A stretch of DNA of 64,000 nt from Papilionanthe hookeriana x Papilionanthe teres (taxonomy: Eukaryota > Streptophyta > Magnoliopsida > Asparagales > Orchidaceae): NCBI GenBank assembly GCA_022702705.1, contig CM040423.1, positions 123,576,852 to 123,640,851 of the forward strand, in the 5' to 3' direction. Each line of letters begins with the position of its first letter. The stretch's first letter is position 1. The position numbers were made by a program, and so were the translations under genes. Below, in pieces: positions 24,200-34,921 of this stretch. The notes under the pieces were generated by a model that had not been told where the DNA came from, did no database searches, and saw nothing but the letters and a program-made list of their open reading frames with translations.

Positions 24200-25339
24200 C
24201 ATATAATGAAAAATTTTAGTTGGTTAATAAATCAAAAATAACATAAAAAATTCCAACCTAAAATCTGAAAAAACATTAAAACTTAAAAAAACCCTTAATG
24301 AACAAAGATCACCAAACATAAATTGAACCCCAGTGTTCTTGATCTACGAAGATTTCTTGGAAGACATAATCTTGGTTGTTGATAGGAGTCTTCTGGTCTA
24401 GGTTTAAACACCTTTCGAACTAAGTAGATTAAGGCTCCTGATAACCCTGGGATGGCGGAGTCAGTGACATCTTGACCGGGTTATCTAAAATTTAACAAAC
24501 TAAATAAAAAGATTTAAAATTGACATTATTTCTTTTAGATCTGACATTCATTTTTCTTACAGGATGAAGACAAATTTCGCTTAAGATTTACTTTACATGT
24601 TATTTGGGTGTGATAACTCTATTTTGTAGGGAGACATTCTAAAGGCACGATAAATGACAATAAAAAATTAAGGTAATACTAAAACAGTGACAAAATAGAA
24701 TATAAAAAATATTAAAATGAAAAAACTAAACCAAAATAAAATCTAAACATTTAGGATAGTAACCACACAAATAATAAACTACAAGACAAGACAACAACAA
24801 AATAAAACAAAAAATCGACATAACAAATGATATTGACAACTATCAAACTCTTATGGTAATATGACATATTACCCCTAGGATTGAATATTGACGTTTCTTT
24901 CCTTGTTCTTGAAACTTCTTGGAAAAAAAGTGTTAACATTAATAGAAGTTTTCTTGGAAAATTTTCATTGTCTAAGATGTAATTAACTATAGGAGTTTGC
25001 TTCTATAAGAGATTTAAGAACTCGGGATAGTTATCACACCTATAATCTCTGGTTATGAAAATCTTACATGTGGTCCTCCTTATATAAAATTTCTAGAATA
25101 AGACACTATAGAATCCCCTTCTATAAGGATTATCTCTGACATTTTTATTCTACTGTTTTCTATTTTATCGACCCTTATTTTCTTTGAACCTCTTATTATC
25201 TAAGGATCCCCTACATGATCCAAAATAAATAAGATTTTTTAAAGATCAAGGAAATATTATAAGTAAACAGAGTGGCAATTCCAAAACATGACATCAACAT
25301 CGACACGAGGAAATCTCTGACACGGCTCTGAACGCCGAC
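24200..25339. other. Right part of copy Z, no gene seen
   Basis: This stretch is AT-rich. It holds the short ATGTAATTAACTATAGG block shared with segment c (24979-24995), but no frame resembling a known protein. Short open frames at 24751-24939 and 25211-25441 (minus) look like chance. Confidence 0.5.
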
Positions 25340-25351
25340 AATGCTAACCAT

Positions 25352-25534
25352 TTGGCGCATATATATTGGCAAAATAAATTCCAATGCAATCACACAACCA
25401 GTTTTTGGGCTGCTCAAATGGAGATGTATAGAAGCAATCAAAGGATCAATGGGGACAACTCAGCGGAGTTTCCAGCTTATCCACCTTACCAAATATATGA
25501 GCAGAATCAGTCGACGAACGAGGATGGGGAGTAA
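25352..25534 (+). pseudogene. C-terminal remnant of an Athila post-pol ORF
   Basis: A 60-codon open stretch carries FWAAQMEMYRSNQRINGDNS followed by AEFPAYPPY and an acidic end. It resembles the tails of ORF A (AYQDAQVEMYAKNNWIDE, then DFPR) and ORF B (QFPTYPRF) in Athila 3. Everything upstream of the tail is gone. It is placed by its position before a typical Athila 3' UTR and by these short matches. Confidence 0.5.
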
Positions 25535-26748
25535 GAAGAAGATGATAAAGAAGAAGTTGAGGAGTGATTTATTTTTTTTTGTCGATGTACTAGACATTAT
25601 TTTTATTTGTTGTCGCTTCTATTTTACTCTCTTCATTATTTTTTGTTATTGTTATAGACATATTTTTACTTATCTACTGTAATATTTAGACTTTCTCCAG
25701 TGTAATTTCATTTCAATCTAGTTTACTGTTGTTTTAATTGTTACTTCATATATGTTTGTCCTGTATATAACTGTTCAACTTGTTTTGAGACACATGTGAT
25801 TTTCTGACTAGGCTCTCACTGTTTTTACTCATGTTTTAAATTGCTTAATATGATAAAAATTAAGTTTTGGGGAGGGAGTAAAATATTTTAAAAGCTTAAG
25901 TTTTTTTTTTTTTTTTGTCCTTGATAATTTGTATTAGAAATTTTATGTTTAATCAAATTTGAGAAATTATAACAATGTTGGAGATAAGAAATACATAGTT
26001 TCCCTTATGTTAAATTTTATGTAAATAAGATTACACTAGTTTGAAGTTAACCTGTAGTTCAATAGGTAGAAAAAATGATTTGACTATTTATATTTGGAAA
26101 GAGACTTGCATTTGTATATTAGACTGTAAGAATTGAGCCTCTACAAAATTAACTCACTTGTTAACTTTTTAAAAGCTTTGAAAGTGGAGGAGTGTGGTTA
26201 GTTTTAATTTAAAGAGAAGATAGTGGAATTTTAAATTTTTTATAAGACCTATCCAAATATATTAAGCTTCATAAAATATGATAAGTATTAAAATCTACAT
26301 CCTAAAGTAAGAAAAAGTGATTAAAAATAAGAAATATAAAGTGAGGAGAAGCTTGAGGAGAAGCATTATTAAAAATTAATTTCACTAAACTCATTTTACA
26401 TTTAAAGTTTTACTACACTCCTAAGTTGTCTAATATTTGAGAAGTATTAATAAATCTTTTTGAAAGGAGTGCTTCTATTCTATTTTTCTACCATCTATGA
26501 TATTATATTTAGCAAAAGATTAATTCTTATTGAAGTAAATAAAGAATCAAGTTTTCTTAGTTGAATGCAAGGTTTCTTACAGCTTAAGACTAGACTTGTT
26601 TACTAAAGTTATCTTAGTCATACACTATGAATTTTATAAAGACAAAGTTTTGATAATTTTAAAGAATCCCATTCCCTCAAATTATATAAAATAAGTATGA
26701 ATATCCTTATATACTTAAGGACAAAAAACATTTAAGTTCGGACGATTT

Positions 26749-28140
26749 TGATGTGTGGAAAAGAATGCTTGAATTCCTTTATATTTTGCACATTTTTATG
26801 GATGAAATTTCACTTTAAGGAAATATATTTTTTATGTTTTACTAGTAGGTGCAACTAGTTTTAGAAGTGGAGCAAAGTGGAGAAGAAAATGAAGAAAGGT
26901 GGAGGTGACTTGGGGCTAAGAAAGACCAAGTGACTGGCGTCTTGGCACCAAATTTCTTGGGAGACTAGTGCCAGTCCCAACCTAGGAACCCAAGAGGCTT
27001 GCACCTAAGTGTCAGTGAATGGGTGCCTAGGTGCCAAATCAGTAGCACCTTTGTGCCATAATTTTGGACGCCAAGTCGCTCACACTAGAATGGGCAGACA
27101 GAGAAGAAACTGCCTGAACAATTTTTAGCAATTCCTCTACATTATGTGGGGAGTTTTCGGCCCAATAAAAGAGCTCTTTGATGAAGAAGAAGGGGCATTT
27201 TGGTGTCTTTCTGGTGAAGTGAAGGTAGGGTTTGTTGTAAGAAAAAAAATGATACGTTTACTTGAGTATTTGATGAGGAATTTGAGTTGTATTGTGAGGA
27301 GAGTGTTCAGGAATGCAACAAAGGATCAAAAAATCCTTGGAGGAGCATTCTCAAGACATTGTAAGGAGAGCAAAATCTAAGTATTATGTCTTTTATCTTA
27401 TTTTATTTTACACAATTGTTAGTGGATTTTCTTGTTTCAAATGATGTTTTGTAGTGTGTTCTTCATGTTTTCTGAGTAGATCTCTTTCACTTTTCCTTGT
27501 AATGGTTGAACAGGTTGTATAGGAGTGCAAAGTGTCTCAAATTTTGGTTTTTAATCTTCAATGTGATGGATAATCTTCTAAATTTCATTTACCTTTTGTC
27601 CTGATAAAGTGATTAGTTAAACTATGTTGTAATCCATAACAACTCAAGAGATTAATGGTAGAATAACTAGGTTATTCACATTAATCAAAAAGGCATGATG
27701 CAAGTACTTTACAGGGAGAAGCAAATGTTGGGGATATAGCCTTTGATTGGATCAAATTGGGGTTTAAGAAATTAAAACTAATTTAACCAAATTTCTTTAT
27801 AGACTTTGGAGAGGGTAAAAAAGAGATTTGATCTTATTTGTCACTAGCCACAATCACAATTGACACTTTACATTTTTCTACACTACCACTTAAACAATTG
27901 CAAGGGAATGTAGATTTATAACTTGATAATCACCGAACCAATTAGGATAAGTAAGGTTTTTATAGGATTTAACCTTAAAACTAGATTGTAATTTAAGAGA
28001 AGTAGTGTGTAGAACCTTTACATAATTTCAATTCCAGGCTAAGAACTAAACCTAGTAAGCTAGAACTTCTCTAAAACTCATTCTCTCACTCATAGTGGGA
28101 TCGATATTTTGGACTCAAATTTTGATATTAATAATACGAC
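26749..28140 (+). repeat. 3' LTR of Athila fragment 4, right end missing
   Basis: It starts TGATGTGTGG directly behind TTAAGTTCGGACGATTT, a worn polypurine tract. It contains degenerate TGCCTAGGTGCC-type boxes (26935-27060) and, near 28098, GTGGGATCGATATTTTGGACTC, matching the GGGATCGAT...GGACTCC block close to the end of other Athila LTRs. The GGGTCA end and PBS are absent, so it breaks off near 28140. Confidence 0.65.
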
Positions 28141-28148
28141 GCATGGAA

Positions 28149-28373
28149 TTAGGGCTGGTATGAGTATTCACTAGCAGAAGTTGCATCATCGATTTTATTA
28201 ATCCATTGGAAGTAGTTACAATCAGGTTTGGTTGGATTTCTGTGACATTTGTAAAATTTTCTCCTGATATTATCACATTTACTAGTTGTAAATAACGTAC
28301 ATTGTAATTTGTTGTAACAATAGTTTTTGGGAGATTTGTTGCCCTTTGACGTTGATGATTGTATTGAACTCAT
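28149..28373 (-). pseudogene. GRF-type zinc-finger fragment
   Basis: The 74-codon frame contains NYCYNKLQC, then NIRRKFYKCHR, then DCNYFQWINK. This fits the GRF zinc finger pattern, in which a Cys pair is followed by RxFxxC and CxFFxW. The expected CxCG start reads CYNK, so one Cys is missing and the site may not bind zinc. GRF domains occur in nucleic-acid-binding proteins and in many short plant proteins, some within transposons. No neighbouring exon is visible, and the stop lies next to the truncated LTR end. I consider it a gene relic. Confidence 0.45.
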
Positions 28374-30480
28374 AGTTCACAATGTGATACCTTCATAAAT
28401 TTTATAAAAGCAAGTCCAATTTTGATATTTAAGGCAACCTAACAAATAAGAAATATGATTTCTAGTTGGAATTTATAAGTTAATTTCCCTAATTAGCAGG
28501 AACAAATACTTCATCAAACCATATAAAAAATAAGAAAATTAAATAGTACGAACCTTAAGGGGCTATTTGATAGCAACATTTTAGTAGGATTTAAGCATAA
28601 TTTTTAATAAATCATGTTTATAAAATAGCCAGTTTTTTATACTAATAAGAGAGTTTTCATTAATTATGAGTGAGAGAAGGACGATTGTGAAAGCATGTAA
28701 ATATTTTAAATGTTATTATTCTTCATTTAAAATCATTAGTTCTCACAATTTTGAGACATTATAAAAGAAGACACTAGATTATAAGTTTGTTATGATCACA
28801 TTCAATAATGATTAAAGGAAAAATACTCACTAAATTGAACCGAAGATATCAGGGTAAAGCTAAATTAGGATCACATTGGAGAATAGAAATCTAACCATTG
28901 GATATGTCCAGATACTATTGTTGTTTACCTTCTAAAGAGCAGTTTATGGGTTTAACTCGTCCAAAAACAAAATGAATATAAACATATAGTTAAGGTTGAG
29001 CTCAACCATCCTAAATAGTTGATATTAGTTTTATCTATCTCAATTAAATCTTATTTCATGTTGCATGAGATGTTAGCTACATTTTGCACTTTTTTTTTGT
29101 GCAACTCATGGTCACATTATCTTTGACACTCCCCTACTTTTTCTTAAGAATTTTACATTAAATTTACTACCTCTTTTCTATCCATCATTGCCACTCCTAA
29201 TCTCAAATTACAAAGGAAACCTACCTCCAAACTCATAAAGTCAACCAAAAATGTTGGTATTAATGCTTGACAAAATCTTTAAATTTGTAGCAATAAGTGA
29301 AATTGATGATTATACAATAATTTAAAGATTATAGTTTTCTTTGATGGATTAGGTAATCATCTTCATCTTTATGCGCCCAAAATCTATCAATATTATAGGG
29401 TCATCCACAATGTACTCACAAGATGCTTAAGAAATAAGTTTTGTGAGACGTACTTGATTTTAAACAATGAACGAAGATAACATGGATCAATCTGTGTATT
29501 GAGCATATGTTTCACCACAAAACACACAGATAATAATTTCACATTCTATGTTTTATAATATTTTAGGAAACTAACTCGTGTTATTTAATTATAACTTTTA
29601 CTTCTCAAGAATAGCATGTGCTTATTACATCAGTACTACCATGCTTTGAACTCAAAACTTCTAATTTTCCTTGAAAGCTTTATCTTCTCTCACTGTAGTT
29701 TGTAATAAATCCAAAAAGCTAAATCGTTAAAGAGGAATAACACTTATATCTTCATTTTTTTTTATTGATATATTCAATATCATTTTTTTTCCTAACAGCA
29801 AACACTGAAATAGACAAATTATTAATGCAAAAAGTATTCTAACTGTTATTCATACCAAAGACATCCCACAACAACAGTTAAAGGTTAATATCAAGGTTAA
29901 CCGAAGACATCCCACAACAATAGTTAAATGCCGCCAATTCTTAATATCCTGGGTCACAGAGTCCAGTAAGTAGAAAAGGAAATCCTGCATTTCAATATCT
30001 ACACTATAACTATATAAGCAATATTACTTAGTAGTAAAAGAATTAACCTTGTAGTGCACTTCCACATAAAATGGTTTGAGTGTTTCTACAGTCATGATGA
30101 GCAACCATTATATCTAATTCCAAGTCATTTGTCATACCATGCTATTTGAAATGTGATATAACATCCATCAAGAGTTTTATGTAATGCTTTTTAAAATCAA
30201 AATAACATTTGTATTACAATTTTCTGCAAACTCCGAGTGTTGCTGACTTTATAAACCCAAATGGGGATATTGAGTTCTATGACAACTTCCATTTAAGGTC
30301 TCTGATCCAAAACTTTTTTTATTGTTGTGTGTTAGGTTTCAACCTTCAAATTTAAATATATTTATTGTCGATATGGCAGAATTCGTTCCAAAGAAGAATT
30401 AGATAAGAACATGAGCAAAATTAAGGTTGATGCATGACAAGGGTTACTGTACTCAATGGCTTTGGGTAGGAGTTGAGCAA
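28374..30480. other. Spacer with no gene seen
   Basis: About 2.1 kb of AT-rich sequence without an open frame of note or any transposon protein. A direct repeat of about 20 bases (GACATCCCACAACAA...) occurs at about 29862 and 29907. This may be single-copy host DNA. Confidence 0.5.
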
Positions 30481-30656
30481 ACGAATATAAGAGTTTTAGA
30501 GGTCTTTGTGCATCGCGATCCTGTCTTTGCCTTCCCAAGTAGTTCTCATCGCGAGGATTTCCATCCCCAAGGCCATGGTTTTTCAGCAGAATTGGAAGGC
30601 CTTTGTGTACCGCAAACCCATTGTTATTTTCCCCAACTAGCTCAAGGCGATGGTAT
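30481..30656. other. GC-richer orphan segment left of the copia element
   Basis: This stretch has a higher GC content than its surroundings and contains internal likeness, for example CTTTGTGCATCGCGATCC and CTTTGTGTACCGCAAACC, plus CAAGGCCATGG and CAAGGCGATGG. Frames stay open on both strands for about 70-100 codons. I recognise no protein. It could be a relic of a repeat-rich LTR region or of a gene. Confidence 0.3.
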
Positions 30657-30661
30657 TTCTA
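30657..30661. other. Target site duplication of the copia element (left copy)
   Basis: TTCTA here against TTCTC at 39083-39087, four of five bases equal, directly outside the two LTRs. Confidence 0.6.
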
Positions 30662-31055
30662 TGAATCTAATCTTGAATTGGTCAAATAAATTGATGAGCA
30701 AAAAAGGACGCTATATAATTAGTGGAATAAATATAGGCTTGAATTGATTACGAAATTAATGGAATAAATATAGGCTCTATAATAAGCATGAATTGATTAC
30801 ACAATTAGTGGAATAAATATAGGTTTATAATATGTGCGAATTGATGGCACTTAATCCTTGCGATTATTGTGTATGTTTTTTTATTTATTATGTTATGCTT
30901 TGCTTAGTATAAATAGGTTGTTTTGTTACAATGTAAGAAACTATGAAGACTTGTATTCTTCTTTCTTCAAATAATAGAAAGAAAGTTCCCGAAAGTCTAA
31001 TCTCATTGTCTCTTTTCAATTTGTCCTTCGGTGATCCATTAACTTGGAACCAACA
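30662..31055 (+). repeat. Copia 5' LTR
   Basis: It begins TGAATCTAATC and ends GGAACCAACA. The 3' LTR has the same ends and the same length (394 bp). A TATA-like TATAAATAGG lies at 30909-30918, as in the 3' copy. Confidence 0.92.
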
Positions 31056-31057
31056 TT

Positions 31058-31075
31058 TGGTATCAGAGACACTAG
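31058..31075 (+). other. Copia primer binding site (initiator Met-tRNA type)
   Basis: TGGTATCAGAGACACTAG follows the LTR after two bases. The TGGTATCAGAG core is the usual plant copia site. Confidence 0.9.
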
Positions 31076-31084
31076 CCGAAGGAC

Positions 31085-31714
31085 ATGTCATCACCAAGCA
31101 AAGCAATCGTAGGAGATATGGCAGCAATGAAAATCAGAAAATAAGGGAACGTGACGCTCACCTTTCCATTACTCACAAAGAGTAACTACTTTGTGTGGGG
31201 GTTGAACATGTGGGACGTCGTGGAGCAAGACAACGTCGAAGAGTGTAAGGATAGAATTTCTCTAGCTGCCATCTATCAAGCGCTACCAGAGGACGTTCTT
31301 CTCATGGTTGCAGATAAGGACTCCGCCAAGCAAGCATGGGAGACATTAAAGACGATGCACATCGGCGTGCATCGAGTCAAGGAGGCGAAAGTGCAAACCT
31401 TGAGGACTCACTTCGAGGCAATCCGCATGAAGGACGAAGAGACGGTAAACGATTTTGCCATGGAATTGATGTACATTGTGACAGGCATCATCTCGTTGGG
31501 AGAGAAGGTGGAGGAGATCTCCGTCGTCAAGAAGTTCCTTCGACCTGTACCACAAAAATACATGCAGATCGTCACCGCAATCGAGCAATTCAGTGACCTC
31601 AAAAACATGTCCGTTGAGGAGGTCATCGGTTGTCTCAAAGTCCACAAAGAGAGACTTCACGGTTACGGAGACCCAGAGAAGGAGAAGCACTTCTTGGTCA
31701 CGCATGCAAAATAG
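31085..31714 (+). pseudogene. Copia gag (UBN2-type), one early stop
   Basis: The frame likely starts at 31085 (MSSPSKAIVGDMAAMK). It meets a TAA at about 31142 and is open again from 31151 to 31714. The open part contains KSNYFVWGLNMWDVV, then AWETLKTMH, VKEAKVQTLRTHFEAIRMKD and VKKFLRPVPQKYMQIVTAIEQ, the UBN2/gag-polypeptide domain of copia elements, which forms the particle shell. It ends with HAK and a stop before the zinc knuckle, which in an active element would be in the same protein. Confidence 0.85.
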
Positions 31715-31863
31715 ATGTCACAAATGAAGAAAAATGGAGAAGCAAATTTTTTTTTCGAATCACTGAGTAGCGGTGGCAATGGTGGAGATAGCTGAGGTTG
31801 TGGCAAAGGGAGGGGACGAGGGCGTGCTCGAGGCGGAGAAAGCTTACTTCGACAGGAAGAAAT

Positions 31864-33667
31864 AAAATCTAGCAAAGACAAAAGCACAGTGAAGTTTTAT
31901 GCTTGTCAAAAGTATGAACACTACGCGTTCGAATGTCGTAGCAAGATGCCCGAAGAGGAAGCAAACCTTACTAGCCTCCATGACGAGGAGCCAGCATTGA
32001 TGTTTGCCGAGGGAGTGGTGAATCCCTTTCCCGAAGATGAGAAGGAAATCCTCGAAGAGTTCACGCAAGAATCATCCAAGGAGGAACCAGAGGTCGTGTT
32101 GCTCCATGAAGAAAAAGTCATGGCGAACCTTCTTACAAGTGGAGAGGAGTATAATCACACCAATGTATGGTATCTTGACAATGGAGAAAGTAACCACATG
32201 ACAGGCCATCGAGAGAAGTTCAATGAGCTCGATGAGAAGATCACCAGAAATGTGAAGTTTGGAGACGGCTCACTCGTCGAGATCAAGGGCCAAGGAACCA
32301 TCCTATTCGTATGCAAGAACAATGATAAATGTCTAATGACCGAGGTATATTACATTTCAAAATTAAAAATTAATATCATAAGTCTCGGTCAAATGACAGA
32401 AGTAGGCAACACGATCACCTTAGTTGGCTCGTTCTTGAAGATGTTCGACCAAAATGGCGTTCTATTGATGAAGGTGGAGAAATTGCCAAATCGGTTGTAC
32501 AAGATCTCCCTCGAGACAAGTCAAACCACTTCTCTATTAACATCACTAACAGATCCAGCTTGGTTATGGCATGCGAGACTTGGGCACGTAAACTTTTATG
32601 CGCTCAAGATAATGGGGAAGAAGGAGATGGCCATAAGGCTGCCTAAGATCACACACCCCAACCAAGTGTGTGAGAGTTACATGATTTCAAATCAAACAAG
32701 GCTGTCATTCCCTGCCCAACACAACTTCCAAGCCAAACATCGTCTACAACTTGTGCAAACAGATCTGTGTGGTCAGATCACCCCGACATCACTCACTGGT
32801 AACAAATATTTCTTTTTACTTATTGATGATTAAAGTTGTTGGATGTGGGTGTACATGCTCAGGGAAAAAGGAGAAGCCTTTGAAGCATTCAAGGAGTTCA
32901 AGAAGCTCATCGATAACAAGTAAGAGTACAAGTTGAAGACATTGCGAACTGATCGAGGTGGCGAGTTCACTTCGTAGAAGTTCACGGAGTTCTGCAAAGA
33001 AGAGGGAGTCGAGCGTCACCTCACGACACCGTACACAACTCAACAACACAGTGTGGTGGAAAGGATAAATTGTACCATGATGGGCACTGCGAGAAGCTTG
33101 TTTAAGAGCATGCAAGTCCCGGTGAACCTCTGGGGAGAGGCAGTATGACATACGGTTTATCTCTTGAACCACTTGCCAACAAAGGTGCTGAGAGCTTGTA
33201 CCCCTTACCAAACATGGTTCGGCAAGCAACCTCATTTGAAGCACTTGAGAGTTTTTGGATGTACCACACATGTGAAGATTGCAGGTCCACATCTCAAGAA
33301 GATCGATGATCGAAGTCAAGCAATGGTGTACTTTGGCGTCGAAGACGGAAGTAAGGTGCACAAATTCCTCGATCCACCACACTGAAAAATCCTTGTGAGC
33401 AGAGACGCGGTGTTTGAAGAGGAGAAGAAGTGGGAATGGTGCAACGATGTTGACAAGCACGACCAAAATAATGTGGAGTTCGGAATTTTACAATATGATG
33501 GAGAAGTAGCGGACTCGACTTCGCCAAACCGCTCGACCTCGCCAATAACAGTAGTAGTCACACCAAACTCTCAACGACAACAAGAGAGCTCGAAAAGATC
33601 CACAACTGAAGAAACTCTGCTCACTTTCCAAGATCTATGTGGAGGCACCTCTAGTAGAGATGGATCT
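31864..33667 (+). pseudogene. Copia pol, first part: zinc knuckle, protease, integrase, broken
   Basis: A zinc knuckle reads FYACQKYEHYAFEC, where the first Cys of CX2CX4HX4C is replaced by Phe. The protease site reads WYLDNGESNHMTG in place of LDTGAS, so the catalytic triplet is altered. A pre-integrase segment (LWHARLGHVN) and integrase core follow (LVQTDLCG, LRTDRGGEFTS, FCKEEGVERH, VVERIN). In-frame stops lie near 32830, 32921, 32968, 33147 and 33382. Several fit C-to-T change of CAG or CGA. A degenerate segment at about 31715-31870 separates it from gag. The chain is cut by the solo LTR at 33686 between integrase and RT. Confidence 0.88.
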
Positions 33668-33680
33668 TGACTAGCTGTTG

Positions 33681-33685
33681 TTACT
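33681..33685. other. Target site duplication TTACT of solo LTR A (left copy)
   Basis: TTACT here and again at 37118-37122, directly outside the ends of the inserted LTR. Confidence 0.85.
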
Positions 33686-33882
33686 TGATCCATGAAAAAA
33701 TACCCATTTTTATGCCTTGATTTTTATCAAATTTTTAAGGATATTATGCTTTAATGAAAGGTATTTTTTTGTTTTTTGATATAGGTGATGGAAAAATGTT
33801 CAAGATGAAAAAAAAAAGTAGAGAAGGAGCAAAAAGGAGCAAATATGGAGCCAAAATGCAAAATTGTCAAAATTATTGGTCT

Positions 33883-34242
33883 AGCGCCTAGGCGCCAGAA
33901 TCCAGCGCCTAAGCGCCAGGTCGATACAGGATCCGTCAAGATTTTTGACGATTTTTGGACGGTTATTTTGACAGTGTTAGCGGTTATTAGACCTTCTAGA
34001 AGACTGGCAGTTGTTCCTAGTTTATAGGACATGTGATACAATGTATTTGGATGCTTGGAAACGGTTTTAGTCACGAAGAGGTGCGAACAAAAGTGAAGAG
34101 GAGCGAAGAACTGGACGCAGAGTCCGGCGACTAGGCGCGAGATTCCGGTGCCTAGGCGCCAGACACACCTTCTAGAAGATTCATTGAATGTGGACACATT
34201 TTGAAGAGGTGCCTCAAGGCAACCGTTGAAGCCTATAAATAG
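33883..34242 (+). promoter_or_regulatory. Paired CTAGG-centred palindromic boxes and TATA box in LTR A
   Basis: AGCGCCTAGGCGCCAG begins at 33883 and AGCGCCTAAGCGCCAG at 33904, 21 bp apart. GGCGACTAGGCGCG begins at 34126 and GGTGCCTAGGCGCC at 34147, 21 bp apart. TATAAATAG follows at 34234-34242. GCGCCTAGGCGC is a perfect palindrome. The same type occurs before ORF A and ORF B of Athila 3. Confidence 0.6.
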
Positions 34243-34921
34243 GAGGGTACTCCTTCAGAGAAAAGCGCCCCCATACATCCCCCTATCTAGAGCCCCATCT
34301 AGATGGAGAATTAGAGAAATACTTTAGGGCCACTTTTATTAATTAGTGAGTTTATTTAGAGTGTGTATTGAGAGTTTAAAGAGTTGATGCTTTTGAAGTT
34401 TATTTGTTTTGGAGTCAGAAGAATTCAGAGGTTCAGTAGGAGAAACACTTGAGATAAGTATTTGTAATTTTATTCAAAGTTTTATTATCATGTTTTGCTT
34501 TTTAAATTCAATGTGTTCCGAGTAGTTAGTTTACTTTCTACTTTCAATTATGAAAAGATAAATAAGATAATATAAAATTCGATGGAGAATTAAAAACTAT
34601 TTATATTTTAAAACATTGTAATGATATTAATACCGGATTTTCATTTACTTTACAAATTGATCACTTGTATTTTTAAAATCTGTTGAAGAGTTTTGATACC
34701 TAGAAGGAGATGAATTCTTAACTAGTATATATCACATGAATCATTGTGTAGTTGAAGGCCTTGTGCGGGTTATTCAAGGTGAAGTGCAAATAAATAGAAA
34801 GATATTATATAATAGACGTAGAATTAATAAGTTTTTAGAGTGACAAACTAAATTCTTGTGATTTGGTTTATAGAGAAGGAAAGGGTCATTAGTAGGGCCG
34901 ACCATAGCCACCCTTGGACAT

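Larger units (their letters stand above)
18932..25340 (+). repeat. Copy Z: diverged relative of the long non-coding repeat
   Basis: There is no recognisable coding sequence. Weak colinear likeness to copies X and Y is visible: a GC-richer start (18960-19030), AACCCATCCATACGG at 19101 against the related block at 5485 and 54810, a TATA-like TTTTATAGCC near 19657, and ATGTAATTAACTATAGG at 24979 as in 7612. Between them lie four tandem-repeat families (about 21100-24200). The right limit is set where an Athila ORF tail begins near 25340. Membership of the X/Y family is a judgement by eye. Confidence 0.4.
25340..28145 (+). mobile_element. Athila fragment 4: ORF tail, 3' UTR and 3' LTR
   Basis: The order is the end of a post-pol ORF (to 25534), a 1.2-kb 3' untranslated stretch and an LTR start at 26749. 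The UTR holds AAGTTTTGGGGAGGGAG at about 25863 and GAGGAGAAGCTTGAGGAGAAG at about 26342. Both have counterparts at the same relative places in Athila 3 (50399 and 50858). The left end is truncated inside the ORF. The right end is truncated before the LTR end. Confidence 0.7.

Noticed and set aside
27144..27380. 78-codon frame in the LTR of fragment 4
   Set aside because: It lies inside an LTR, no domain is seen, and it has no counterpart in the other Athila LTRs.
32816..33466. 216-codon minus-strand frame
   Set aside because: It lies opposite the copia integrase, whose plus-strand motifs explain the conservation.
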